Source: Apoda limacodes
Taxonomy: Eukaryota; Arthropoda; Insecta; Lepidoptera; Limacodidae
Assembly (NCBI GenBank): GCA_946406115.1
Contig: OX291558.1
Span: forward strand, 21,010,205-21,074,204
DNA: 64,000 nucleotides
Reading direction: 5' to 3'
The position numbers and the translations under genes are program-made. Positions 42,901 through 54,546 of this stretch are shown here, piece after piece. Position 1 is the first letter of the stretch. Each line of letters starts with the position of its first letter. The notes beneath the pieces were generated by a model. The model did not search any database. It was not told where the DNA came from and saw only the letters and a program-made list of their open reading frames with translations.

Positions 42901-43823
42901 TACAAATATACAAGAATTGCTCGTTTAGAGGTATAAGATATGAAAACAACAGCGGAGTTCATGGATATGTTGGATTAAACTCGTATTCTATTGCTCGATA
43001 CTTCAACACACATCGTCCGTCGCATACTGACATAATGAGCCAAAAAACGAAATAAATAAGGAATATATATTATATATATATATATATTATAACTTTCTAA
43101 ATATTTAAATCACAGCAAAATATTCTTTAAAATTAACCAAAAAATTGAAAGAGCACCGACAAATGTAAAAATTGCTTCTAAATGTTATAACTTTAATCTT
43201 TTTTGTTAGGAAAACGAATAATTTTAAGCTATATAAGCCTTTCAAAATTAATGACAGTTAGTAAGTAGCTAACGTTATTTACAACATACGACACATAAAT
43301 GTAAAGGAAATTCTTATAAATGAACTTAATTACCTTAATACCTGGCGTTTTCTTCCGAATACCTTATTTTTTAATGACTCTTAATGATCCATGTATAATT
43401 TAACATAAAAATTATAAAAAAACCATAATATCAAAAAGACAGCTGAGCATAAGAATTGGATCAAAGTCACTAAAATACTAAAAAACAAAAATAACGGAAC
43501 AGCATAAGGATCTAACTCAAGTGAGCACAGTAATCTGAGTCTGGGCTACGATTGATAACAGTCACTCGTATCCTAAGGCAAGGTTCTAATGAATTAAATA
43601 TTTTGAAACTAATGTTAGTTCTTATTGATACTGACCGATAGTATAGCAAATGTGTAAGTAAGTGATTCACAGAATCGGTTATATTATACTGTTTTGACCC
43701 TTAAGTTTTGACCCTTAAGCTTTACATGCATTATTGCTCGTGACAGTACCTTTAAGATTGATACCCAAAACATCGTCTTTGCTTTCAGCTACTTAGCTAA
43801 AGATGTGAACCTAAAATCAAAGC
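42901..43823. other. No gene; AT-rich
   Basis: A (TA)n tract lies at 43066-43088; otherwise unassigned. Confidence 0.4.
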
Positions 43824-43824
43824 A

Positions 43825-43855
<31 letters not shown>

Positions 43856-44290
43856 CCACTAAGGTGGCAAACAAGCTTACGGCCCGCCTGATGGTAAGCG
43901 GTCACCGTAGCCTATGGACGCTTGCAACACCAGGGGTGTCACTTGCGCGTTGCCGACCCTTTAGAAATCTAATAACTTCTTTCTTGAAGAACTCCATACT
44001 GTAGTCCTTGCAGAAAACCTTGGCAGGGAGCTCATTCCACAACTTAAGCGTTCGCGGGAGGAAGTTTCTCTGAAACCGCACTGTACGCGACCATTTAGGT
44101 TCTAAAGTGTGAGAATGAATTCCCTGCCGATGGCGAGCGGTGCGATGGTAGAAAGTAGCCGTGGGCATCATTTCGAACAATTCCTCAGAACACAACCCAT
44201 TGTACAAGCGGTAGAACACACACAGTGAGGCAAAGTCTCTCCTCAGACTTAAGGGCTCGATACCGCAAGTGAGTTTGGGATCGTCGACAA
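43824..44290 (-). pseudogene. LINE family 1, 5'-truncated copy with long poly-A
   Basis: This is the best-preserved copy in the window. A 27-base T run (tail on the minus strand, 43826-43852) is followed by the 3' UTR and then an open ORF2 C-terminus from 44290 down to 43902: LTCGIEPLSLRRDFASLCVF, ELFEMMPTATFYHRTARHRQ, RTVRFQRNFLPRTLKLWNEL, ending SVHRLR-stop. The frame has no break within the retained part, suggesting a young insertion. Truncated at the left of the RT thumb; no RT core. Confidence 0.9.
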
Positions 44291-45360
44291 TTTTTATTTA
44301 AGTCTCTTTAAAGAATCGTCAGTTTAACTAATAATTTATAGACTTTATAGATTTTTATTTAATTTATATATAAATCTTAATATTCACAATAAAACTTTCA
44401 ATGCTACATATAAAAAGGTGAAAAATACGTTACCTATAAAAAAACAAATTTAACCGCATAAAAACAAACAAGAAGTCGTACAATATTAAGAGATCGACCC
44501 CAAAAGTTATTTTAAAAACAGTAAAAACTTTGAGGGAAGTTGTACTTAAGTTGAACAACGGGTTGAAGCTTAAAAACTCTTAGAAGGCGCGAGAGACTTC
44601 CATTTCAGACTTTTCATCTATTAACTTGTTTTAAGAAGCTTCTGCTGGAAAGGGTTACGATGTTTATAAGTACCTACAGTTTTCACTCCATTAAAAGTTT
44701 TAAGTATATTTTCGTAACTGTTAAATTATAGCTCTTGATTGTACAACTTATTTAATTTTTTTAATTATTTAATTGATTGTGTTTGACTAAAGTGTCAAAT
44801 GTGTGATATTAAAAAATGTAGCAAATACGAATCAGATCAATGTTTTTTGGCTTATGTACTGTTAAATACTTTTTTGAGGATTTGAGAAAAGCACTATAAA
44901 AACCTTGGCCACAACTAAGCATAAGCGGTCACGATCGCCCGGTTATGCTGCATTTGCGGGCTTCGGCAGTAATGTACTACACCTCAACAGGTCTTTAGTG
45001 TATGTACTTGAGCGTGGTAGGACACACCTATATCATGATGTCAGAGACAGTCTTTCAACTATTTTACCTGTGTGCTAGGGGGTGCTTGGTGGCTTCTGAA
45101 AGCAGTGTGTGTATAAGCTAGCAGATATTTTTGATTGATTTACTTACTAATATATAATACTATTACTTTAATAATTTAGTGGAGTCCATTAAAGTCATTA
45201 AAATGCAGAAGCATAAAGACACACCCCCTTTTTAGGAATAAAAGGGGCAGAAAAAAAGCCCTCTTGTCCTCTTTTTTTTAATGAAAATCATTACAATGCA
45301 TCGCCACAGAAAGTTAAATTTTAAATAAATTTATAGTTTTTTGTTTTAGTTATTATTTTA
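44291..45360. other. No gene; one repeat copy
   Basis: 44870-44985 (GAGAAAAGCACTATA, TTTGCGGGCTTCGGCAGTAA) is an inverse copy of 62678-62810. The remainder is AT-rich. Confidence 0.45.
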
Positions 45361-45690
45361 AACACTTTATTGCAATGAAATGTTTCACGGCGATGTTGAG
45401 GCTACCCCGCTTCTGCAGTGCCTTAGGCATGTTTGCAGTGGCTTACACAGACTGAACCCACACAACATGCATAAAGGTGCGCGCCCTTGGTACCAGGTAC
45501 CAGAGTGAGGGCTAGCTCCAACACCGTCCTGACAATGATCGCCAGCAGATTAGACGGCCAGCACTGCTGTGGTAGGCATGTCGCAGTTAGTGTTGGATAA
45601 CTGTGACATTCAATTATAAAAATTTAGTTTAATTTAATTTAATTTGATTCAATTATTTTTATTTATTTTATTTTATTTGGATCTTTATTT
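45361..45690 (+). repeat. GC-rich retroelement-like 3' end with TTTAA tail
   Basis: A GC-rich segment (45385-45600, with GCTACCCCGCTTCTGCAGTG and TGGTACCAGGTACCAGAG) gives way abruptly to TTTAATTTAATTTAATTTGA repeats. Composition and tail suggest a LINE 3' end, but no coding motif is visible. Confidence 0.45.
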
Positions 45691-45987
45691 TAACACCTAA
45701 TTAATATTTTTTACTATTTTCCTAATGTATACATTTTTTTATTCTAATTTATGTGTATGTGTATATGGGTCTAAGAAACCACAAATAATTAAAATTTATT
45801 ATTATTTAATAACAATAGGTAGACTTGATGCCATAGGCATTATCTACCAGCCAACATTTGGGTCATGCAGAAATATTCAATGTGGTGTTCATATCGGAAC
45901 GGTTAAAATTGTTGTAGCAGTTATACATTACATGTAACATACACAATGTATGAAATAAATACATATATATAGATAAGTATAGATACA

Positions 45988-46325
45988 TATACAGGGTAGA
46001 AAAGCTAAGTGATATTACTCGATTATTTCTAAACCATACACGATATCGAAATACTGATTATTGATCATGAAAGTGCTTCACGAGCTTTATCCAACGGTAT
46101 CAATAATGGTTAATAAAATAAATTGGATCTAGTTTTAAGCTTCCATACATTTAATATGAATATTAATAAATGTAATTTTCGGATATCCAGTTAACTTTAT
46201 AAACCATTATTGATACCATCGGATAGAGCTCATGAAGCACTTTTAAAATCAATTATTAGTATTTCGATACCGTGTATGGTTTAGAAATAATCAAATGAGA
46301 TCACTTAGCGTTTCCACCCTGTATA
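45988..46325. mobile_element. Palindromic element with ~120-bp inverted arms
   Basis: TATACAGGGTAGAAAAGC at the left and the inverse of TATACAGGGTGGAAACGC at the right begin arms that stay complementary through ATTTCTAAACCATACACG, GATATCGAAATACT and GGTATCAATAATGGTT. TA flanks both ends. No coding capacity. A partial ACCCTGTAT end also lies at 46693. Confidence 0.85.
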
Positions 46326-48189
46326 AAAAATAATACTGCATACTACATTAAATAATGTCAATTTACCGAAAAAGATAATCTTCAACAATAATTACAAATT
46401 CTTGAAATTAATTCGGGAAATTTAGCTTCAAGGAAGTGCGTATCAAAGAAGTGCCGCTTGGACGGTAAAATAATTGTATATCAAGCCAGAACGATGTCTA
46501 AAAACATAAAATTCTGACATAATATATTTTTTTCATATTTTACATTACCGACTTCAATATGTAATTTATTGAAAAATCTTTGAAAGTAACTAACTTATTT
46601 CAGAAAATAAAGGAATGTTTTCGTTCAGTTAAATAAGCTATCATCAATAGGTACTTTCCCACCAACCACGGCCTTTGATTTCCACCCTGTATTTTTTACT
46701 GTTTAGCTATCAGGCATCGACTTCTCCTATCCTGTATAATAGCCATATGTGTATATTTGTAAACATAGTAATTTACAATGTTCTTCAAACTACAAAGCCG
46801 CAAATTTACTCACAAAAGGACACATAATTTGGTAGCCAGAATTGTAGCAATTGGCGCTAATGTGTCTTTGACGCCTCGTTACGCTCACAGATTGACAAAG
46901 GGTGAGCATTACGTAGATACAATAGGAGAATAATATTGAAACGTGTTATTATATCCCGGCATATATGTTGTTTTAAATCAATAAATGAACTAGTTTTGCA
47001 AGTTAATCTAAATTGATATAAAGGAACTAAACACGTTAAGTAGTTTACCAAAATACACTAAAAAACTATAAAAATATATATATTAGACTAGATACATAGA
47101 TAAAATACTTCTAAGTTCTTGAGAATCGACAATAAAAAAATCATATTTATTTCATGCTTCCAACTAGACAAAGACCTTATCATTTAAAAAGAACCTAAGC
47201 AAAATAATTTAAAAGTGTATCATTCTTATTGTGCGTGGATAGTGCGTTTTAACTATGCGGCTACAAGGCTTCAAATATAAATCAATTGAATAAAAAGTTT
47301 CCAAAGTTAATCATGACTATATTTTTAAAACAGTTCTCAAGTGGTGTCACAGTATTTTTTTGTGCTATTTTACGTCAATTACACATGGTCCGTGGCAGCC
47401 CCAACTCTCTTCTCAAACCAATTATTGAAAGGTTTCAGTGTTCCATTTTGAGACATTGGAATCTATTGCGTGTTGGTTCCAGACCAGCAATTTTTAATAC
47501 TAGATAAGCCCATAAGATCGAGGCTATATCTAGTACCTATAATTGTTATTAATAAATATCTGAACCTATGAACTACTAATATATTTTATAGGTGTGTACT
47601 AACAATATATGGACTAAAAATCTAAAATTAATGAAGTATTATTGCATTAAAGATAATGTTTTGCTTAATGTTATGTTATATATAATTTTATTATAGGTAG
47701 TTTGTTCAATTATTAAATACAATAAGAATAAATAAGTTTGTTCCAAGAAATAATTAAAATTGGCATGGTGCAAATTCGGAACGCACCTTAAAAAAAGAAA
47801 AAAATAGAAAAAGAAAAGAAACATTTATTTGGAATTACGTAGTAGGTACATCGTTTTGGTTGTTTTTACTATTAACAAATTACTTTTACTCAATAAACTT
47901 AAAGTTAATAATTAAAAAACCATGAGTATCTCCAACAGTGACGAAAAACACCTAAGTTTACCTGCGGAAAATAGGTAAGTACTAGTAGTAAGTAAGTAAT
48001 AGTTATTTGTTATGGAAGGCAGGAAACTTGGTTTTTCGCGTCAGTGCCTGTATTGAATACCGAGCAAGCGCAGTATTAATAGATTGTACCCGAGAGCAAA
48101 GCGAGTGGTTCAAAAATTGAATCCTGAGCAAAGCGAGGGATTCTAAGGCACGAAACCCAAAAAAAATCCAGCCGTGCGAAACACACATT
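46326..48189. other. No gene recognised
   Basis: AT-rich. 48000-48190 carries repeated GAGCAAAGCGAG/GAGCAAGCGC words. Its minus frame (61 codons) is not gene-like. Confidence 0.4.
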
Positions 48190-48560
48190 TTTTCATCTCA
48201 CTACAGAGAGGACATTAAGAATACTTATTTTAAATAGTTTAATTAAGTATTGATAATATGATAACAATATTACAAGTCTCTGAAATAGTTTGAGTGCCTT
48301 TTCTATGTCTGCATGTAGTTAACAAGTCGCACGCTCAGAGGTACTTACCTATTTTTTGCGGGTAAATAGTATCAAAAATTTTACTAAAGTGTTATTAACG
48401 GATCACTTATGTATAAAGTAGTAATGACGAACCGCATTTCGGACGGTTTCATTATGTTTGTTTTTGTATAATTTAAGAAAAAAACTTTTTGCGTATAAGC
48501 GGATAAAGTAGTCTTGTCCACGCAGTGTCCACAAAGTGAGCCTTTTCAAGCCAGTGAGAT
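48190..48560. repeat. Repeat with TTTTCATCTCACT ends; partner at 51026-51145
   Basis: The outer ends TTTTTCATCTCACTAC and CCAGTGAGATGAAAAT are inverse. The right third (AAGTGTTATTAACGGATC, AAGCGGATAAAGTAG, AAAGTGAGCCTTTTC) recurs in the same orientation at 51026-51145. Confidence 0.6.
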
Positions 48561-49560
48561 GAAAATAATTATTTTGTAGTTGAACGAACGATAACGAATT
48601 TTACTAAACTACTTTCAGTTTAGTAAAATTCTACTTTTTGATACGTAAACGACAATTTGGATCCAAAGCCCTAATTATGCTTTTAACGATTTAAATATTC
48701 AGGGGTGTCGCGGACCCTGTCTCGACTTATAAATATTTAACGATAAAAGTCGTGTGGTATAATTAGAGGTGCCACACATTGTTTCACGTAGGGGTTTGTT
48801 ATCTGTGGGGACAATCTTACTTTAACATGAAATCGTGTGGCTTAAACTTTTACTGGGTTCGTATATAGTACAACTTAGTTATTTTCTGTATAACATGTTA
48901 TACAATTTTTTTGTGGTTTGTGGTAGACTGATGTCAGTTAATAATATTCTATGTCATGTTTTTTTTTGTATCATTTCTAACAATCATAATAAAAGTGAAA
49001 AAAAAAACCATATTAAAAAGATGGCGTGTTTCGTGCATTTTATGAGGTACTGTATTAAAATATCTAGTAATAAGAACACTTATTTTAGTCTTTCTAGTTT
49101 TTGTCCGTTTGTCTGTATGTCGTTGAATCGTGATCAAATTCAGCTAGTAAACGAGCCAGTCAATAAAAAAAAAACTAAGTTAAAATAAATTTATATATTA
49201 AACAAAACAAGAATCATAACATACAATAATGTTTTGCTTAGCTAGTTCGAATTTACTATGTAACTTCCTACTAAGCTTTAAATAAAAATAAATATATAAA
49301 AAAGTTTCCAAGGTTAATTACGACTATCATTTCGAGGAAATTTTTAAGCGGTTTTTTGTAAACTTAATTTAGTTGATTTAAAATTTATTCAATTTGTTTT
49401 TGATAAATAAATACAGTATATTTTTATGGTGGGACTTTAATTTAAGAAATGCACTTCTTTTATAACGTTATATGAAGACTTTTGAAAAGCCTTTAAGATT
49501 AACTTGAGACGAAATATCAAGCTGCTTTTCTCCATACAAAAGAATTCCCTTGTTTAGTCT
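48561..49560. other. No gene recognised
   Basis: The 117-codon frame at 48835-49188 is low-complexity with no known domain and is also open on the other strand, so I do not call it. 49290-49360 resembles 47285-47345 (AAAGTTTCCAAGGTTAATTA). Confidence 0.4.
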
Positions 49561-49599
49561 AGTTTTAGAGGGTGCGTAAAAACCATTTTTCGATTCAGT

Positions 49600-50140
49600 G
49601 ATACTTATAGCGCTACTACTCAGGGGCGTCGTCGTCAGTCTGTGCGAATGTTATCTACGGTGCGGCCTTCTCTAAGGGAAGAAGACTTACTTTAAATTTA
49701 GGAAACTGCTACCAAATAGACAAGACAAATTCAAACTTTAAGTGCGTCTCCGTGGCGGTTCCTGGTACTAATGGTGCTCCGTGTAGCTGTCCAGAGGCGT
49801 TCACACTGTTTTAGCTGTTTAAATCACACTTCCAAAATACTGTTTCTAATAAACTCGTGTCGATACTAACATATCGAATGTGGGATTTAATTTGTACTGA
49901 CTCTTCCGAAGTCCTCCACAAAATTCAAAAGCGAGAAAAAACCATTAACAACGCAATACGCGAGTGTCGCTTCCAACCTGCCGCAAAAACTGAAAAGAAT
50001 ATTCGCACGGCTGACGTGCGTTCCAGCGAGCCAACACCAAGGTCAATGTCACACCAAGTGAGTGACGAAACAATGCTTATCTTTACGCCACAATCACCGG
50101 CCCAGCGAGATTGAATCGGGCTGAGACTCTTCAAACGGGA
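49600..50140 (-). repeat. Possible LTR/3' region of a BEL/Pao element
   Basis: A GC-richer tract directly downstream (minus strand) of the BEL/Pao pol remnant. Its position suits a 3' UTR and LTR, but no second LTR or primer-binding site was found, so this is inference from position only. Confidence 0.3.
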
Positions 50141-50144
50141 GAAT

Positions 50145-50945
50145 CCAAAAAAAAACAGAGAGACGAGATATGGTTGCCACAGCTCGTTTCACAATGGGGT
50201 CACCAACCATTACTAAGCAACTTGCAGAACTCCATCCTGGCCTGGAAACAATTGCAATATACGACTCCTTCTCCGATTCAGGGGTGGCATATTCGCATGC
50301 TTCACTAAAACAAATTCTTCGACAATAGGAAGTTCCGTTTCATCAGACCACCAGACGCGATGCTGCAGAAGGTGGAGATACTTCATTGAGAATCGTTTCA
50401 AAAACGATTGCGACATATGCTGCAGAAGTTCAAAACGCGTCAACCTGTTCATGGCGGTTTCGCTACATGGATAATCAGCTAGTGAATTAAGGAATGCAAC
50501 ATATTTCTGTTTAAATTTTGTAATTCTCTCTCAGGCCGACTCTTCTGGAGTGACCCAAAGGAGGCCTGTCGGGACGAAATGGCAATCTTGTCAGAAAATG
50601 ACCGAATTGGAGCCTGGCTGGTGTTATTCACAAAGAACGTTTCACAGTCCTGGCCTTCAGGGTTCTGACAAGATGCTGGGGGGCTCTTCTATTTCCCAAA
50701 ACCACTAAATCGCTTCAGTGAGAGAGAGACCCACACAAGTTACAGGCACTAGTGGTTGTGCTGGTCCCATTATAATGTGTCCCAGGTCAGTCGGAACCGC
50801 GACCAGTCCACCTGGCTGAAGCAATTTCCCTGCTTCCAAGGAAAACATACCCAGAACATAAGTACCCGAGAACATGGAAACTAGGATTAGCAAGGGGCAA
50901 TCCCGAAGTCAGTTGCACAATACCTGAAGGTATGCTGACCTGAGG
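50145..50945 (-). pseudogene. BEL/Pao LTR-retrotransposon pol remnant
   Basis: The minus strand carries broken pieces of one polyprotein in the right order. Protease region: TSGLPLANPSFH then, in another frame, AGKLLQPGGLVAVPTDLGHI and MGPAQPLVP (50705-50900). Linker: FWEIEEPPSILSE and NPEGQDCETFFVNNTSQ (50600-50705). Integrase C-terminus: LTRFELLQHMSQSFLKRFS and GRILKLF-like SRILQLFPGQDGVLQVA (50213-50452). The RT, RNase H and integrase core are missing through an internal deletion near 50480-50560. Several frame shifts and stops are present. Family assigned from the FWEIEE linker and the NRLTRFELLQHM block. Confidence 0.85.
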
Positions 50946-51025
50946 ATGATTACCTAATATATATATTTCTTTTTAAACAATGACAGATACAAAAATACGT
51001 GGGCCAGGGGAATGAAGGGGGAATA

Positions 51026-51145
51026 AAGTGTTATTAACGGATTTAAAAAAAAACCTCTTGCGCGCAAGCGGATAAAGTAAGCTTTTCAACGCAGATGGAA
51101 TCAGATTTTAAAGTGAGCCTTTCCGAGCCAGAGAGATGAAAAGTA
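51026..51145 (+). repeat. Partial copy of the 48190-48560 repeat
   Basis: AAGTGTTATTAACGGATTT, GCAAGCGGATAAAGTAAGC, AAAGTGAGCCTTTCC and CAGAGAGATGAAAAGT match the right third of the copy 2.6 kb to the left. Confidence 0.65.
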
Positions 51146-51239
51146 TATTTAGTTCTTCGGAACGCCTAGTCACTTGACTTATACTTCCTAGAAAAGATAA
51201 AACATCGGTTTGCACAAAATCTGTCATACAATTTCATTG

Positions 51240-51415
51240 CAAATACTTATCACAATATTTTGTCTTGACTGGATTATATTATTTGTCGCAAAATTATGGT
51301 TTTATAGTTTAGTAGGTTAGTTGACTATAGAATGTCTTGCTGGTTCTTGGTAGAAATCAGCAGTGTAGCAAAATAATACTGGTCTTTGACAATTCGAAAA
51401 AATTTTAAAAAATAA
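51240..51415 (+). mobile_element. LINE family 2, decayed 3' tail
   Basis: GTCTTGCTGGTTCTTGGTAG, TTGACAATTCGAAAAAATTT and a terminal AAAATAAAATCA stretch. More diverged than the other copies. Confidence 0.6.
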
Positions 51416-53457
51416 AATCATTGTCATTATTATTAAGCAACTATTGAAATTTTCTTAAAAATAAATATTAAGAAACCTGAACGAATATAATTATATATTT
51501 TATTTAACAGTTTACTTTTCGAAACTAAGCATATAAATAAAAATTTATAAACTTGGTCAAAAAAGTGTGATTAGAAATATAAAATAAAAAATACTGGAAC
51601 TATCGTCAACTAATAGAATTTTCATTTATCAAAATTTGGTCTGAGTTCCTAGAAAGCATAATCGTTTCCCAGTCACCTTAAAAATTGCATGTGTTCAATT
51701 CTTAATCTACCAAAAAGTCCATCGGTACAAGTTCCCAAGCTGATGTTTTGCGATGTCAAGAATACAAATCGAATGTTTCTTCGCTATTTATCAGGCGCAG
51801 CGCCAGAAGCAAGTCGGGGCCAGCTCATGACAAATCACCCATCTGTGCCGATACGTGACAAGCCAATTTGAACCGATATTTCCGGTTACTTGTAACACAA
51901 AATAGGAAATTATTTTTTCTACTGTTTTACCTTTGATGTGTTGGTATAATAGATACTTTTAAACTACACTAAAAACCCAAATTTCATTATAAAATTGTGG
52001 TTCACACATTAAATTTGGCTTCAGAACTCTGTTACCGCCCTTAAAGAGGGGATTATAGTATGAATATTAATTTATTTTTATCAATACTACACATAGTAGC
52101 GTGCAAATTCTTATGTCCTTTCTAGTTTTCACATACACCTTTGCATTTAGAAACCAATCAAACTAAATTAAATTTCTGTTTTTCTTGCTGTAGGTCTGTA
52201 GATATATTTTGCTTCTTAAGAGGATACACTTCGCGGCGCCTCGCAGCGCGCTTCATACAAACGAGTTTTTCACTTATTTTTGACATTTGCTGATCAAATA
52301 CCACGAAATTTTGAAGACATGTTCTAGTAATAAATATCTATGTCTGCAGGGTGTCAGTTTTCTGTCAAATTTTATAGTTCAAAAGTTATACAGAATTCTA
52401 GTTTTTCATATAAATGGTTTGGACTTATTTTTGTCGATATTTCCTGTTGATTAATGAACAAAATATTTCTTTTCTCTTAGTTGACAAAATTCAAAATTTA
52501 TTTATTTATATGACTTATTTGTATTGACATGTTTTGGGACTTACCTGTTAAGTTCGAGAAGCTGTGTTAAGGTAGTCCGCTATTTCCAGCAGATCTAAAA
52601 TATAGTATAACATATCATAACATAAGGTAACCAACTTGAGTTATTTGTTAAATTTATGTGGGTAGGTATGAATTAATAAAATTGTTGTATTGTTACAAAT
52701 GAGCTGAATGATATAGAAGATAACAAAGTAAGAAAAACAGGATGTACTATTTGTAAATTTTAAAACTGTTAATATAAGTATGTTAATTTGTTAGGAGGTA
52801 CGAAGTTAGGTACTAGGAATATATAAATACAAGTGGAGAATATTACTTAATATTAATAAAAGTATTCAAAAAAATTAACAAAGTTAAGTGATGCTACCAA
52901 ATGGTAAAAACCGAAAGTGAAACAACTCAGTTATACCGGTGTTGAAAAAAATAATATATCCTGTGACACAAACCCAACTTCCGCACAGTTACCTTTATTT
53001 TGAATTTTGGCTTTTGAATTTAAATTTTAAATGGTTTTCTCGCATTGAGCAAATATTTATTTTTACTATTTTGCGTAGTTAGTGACGGATTTTGTTTATA
53101 AACATTCTGTATTTTTAACTGCATTTTATTAGTTTAAGTATTCAATACGTAACTTAAGCTATGTTTTAGCATTCGCATAAAAATTATCTTAGTACTTTTT
53201 ACAAGTAAGTACATTGTTTTAACCAGTATATTTATACATGCAATTTTTGTAATAGTTATTTATTTTTAAGTTATTTCAATTTCTGTCTTGTGAAGAAGTC
53301 TTTTGAATTTTATTCAGAATAATAAATTTCATTTATTTTTAAGCTTAACTTAAAATTTAATTTAAAGTTCGCAATAAACGTCTTGTATAGTGAAAGGGAC
53401 AAGAGCCATAGCCAGAAAAAAGGGAAGTCCCTACTTTTGAAGCAAGCATCTAATATT
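51416..53457. other. No gene; AT-rich
   Basis: 52235-52420 (GCGGCGCCTCGCAGCGCGC, CGAAATTTTGAAGACATG) resembles a common moth repeat. The frame at 51689-51871 lacks motifs. Confidence 0.4.
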
Positions 53458-53530
53458 TTTAGATTACTAAGGTGGCAAACAAGCGTATGGCCCGCCTCAT
53501 GTTAAGCAGTAACCGTAGCTAAAGGAAGTA
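53458..53530 (-). mobile_element. LINE family 1, 3' UTR fragment
   Basis: ACTAAGGTGGCAAACAAGCG, GGCCCGCCTCATGTTAAGCA. Confidence 0.7.
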
Positions 53531-53784
53531 TATGCGACTTGACTGTACTAAACACATATGTCTAATGATGACGTTCAAAAAAAAATGCAATTTTGGGGTT
53601 AAAATGGGTAATGTCATTTTTCTACAAGTTAAAGTGCTAATAATATAGGTTCATGGTTTTATCGGTATCTAAATCCACGAATTAATAGTTAGGCAATGAT
53701 CAAAAATATCAATATATGCAAAAAAAATTGGATGCAGTTTCCTTAACAGCCTCATATATCCGTACTTTTAGGGCACGGCCTACC

Positions 53785-53862
53785 ATCTATCTATCTATAG
53801 GCCAGGATGATTTGGGCCATAGTCCAGACGCGGGCCTAATGCAGATTAAGGACTTCACATTT
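53785..53862 (-). mobile_element. SINE family B, 3' fragment
   Basis: The minus strand reads GAAGTCCTTAATCTGCATT then GGCCCGCGTCTGGACTATGG, the conserved 3' part of moth SINEs of this type. Confidence 0.5.
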
Positions 53863-54319
53863 GTCTTTTATGACCGAATGCCAGTGGTGTAAATAAACAA
53901 TGCACTTGAAAAATTAAGAAAAAGAATTTTTTTCGTATACAAGCGGGTCTCGAACCTCTACTCCTCAGCAGGCCTATTATGAACTTTAAAAGCAGGTCAT
54001 AACTAAACTGCCCTACAAATTGGTAATATGAACGTATCAAACCCTGGTCAGGTTAGTACGCGGAGCAGTTCAATGGAATTTCACCTCGAATTACAAAACG
54101 TATTTGTACCTTCAGGCCTACTATGATGTTCAAAAGTAGCCCAATTGACGTTCGGAATTTGTGCAAATTCGTACTATGAGCGTACTTGAACGTTGACAAA
54201 AACGTAATTTGATGCTTCTTAAATAACCTCAATTTAGTCAGATTTCGGTGTTTGAGTACTTGTGATATTTGCTGAAGATGAGTGACAAATATGTAATATT
54301 TGAATTCTTGGATGAGGAA

Positions 54320-54546
54320 AATAGTCATAGCAATAGTGAAAAGAATAGTCACAGCAACAGTGAAAAGAATAGTCACAGCAACAGTGAAAAGAATAGTCAT
54401 AGCAACAGTGAAAAATAGTCTTGGCAACAGTGAAAAATATTCATCGCAATAGAAAAAAAATTGTCATTGCAACAGAGAAAAAATAGTCATGACAACAGTG
54501 ATAAAATAGTCATGGCAACAGTGAAAAAAAGATTCACTGGCAACTG
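54320..54546 (+). repeat. 24-bp minisatellite (about nine units)
   Basis: Unit GAATAGTCACAGCAACAGTG plus AAAA. The first four units are almost identical; later ones drift and lose or gain a base. On the minus strand the 24-bp unit keeps frame and gives repeated FTVAVTIL octapeptides within a 124-codon open stretch (54053-54427). I see no gene support beyond that periodicity. Confidence 0.85.

Noticed and set aside
48835..49188. 117-codon open frame
   Set aside because: Low complexity, with an overlapping open frame on the other strand; no domain or gene context.
50705..50893. Small hydrophobic minus-strand protein
   Set aside because: It is the BEL/Pao protease-linker region read in one of several broken frames.
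54320..54546. CRISPR-like regular repeat array
   Set aside because: Units are contiguous, with no unique spacers, and the genome is eukaryotic. It is a minisatellite.
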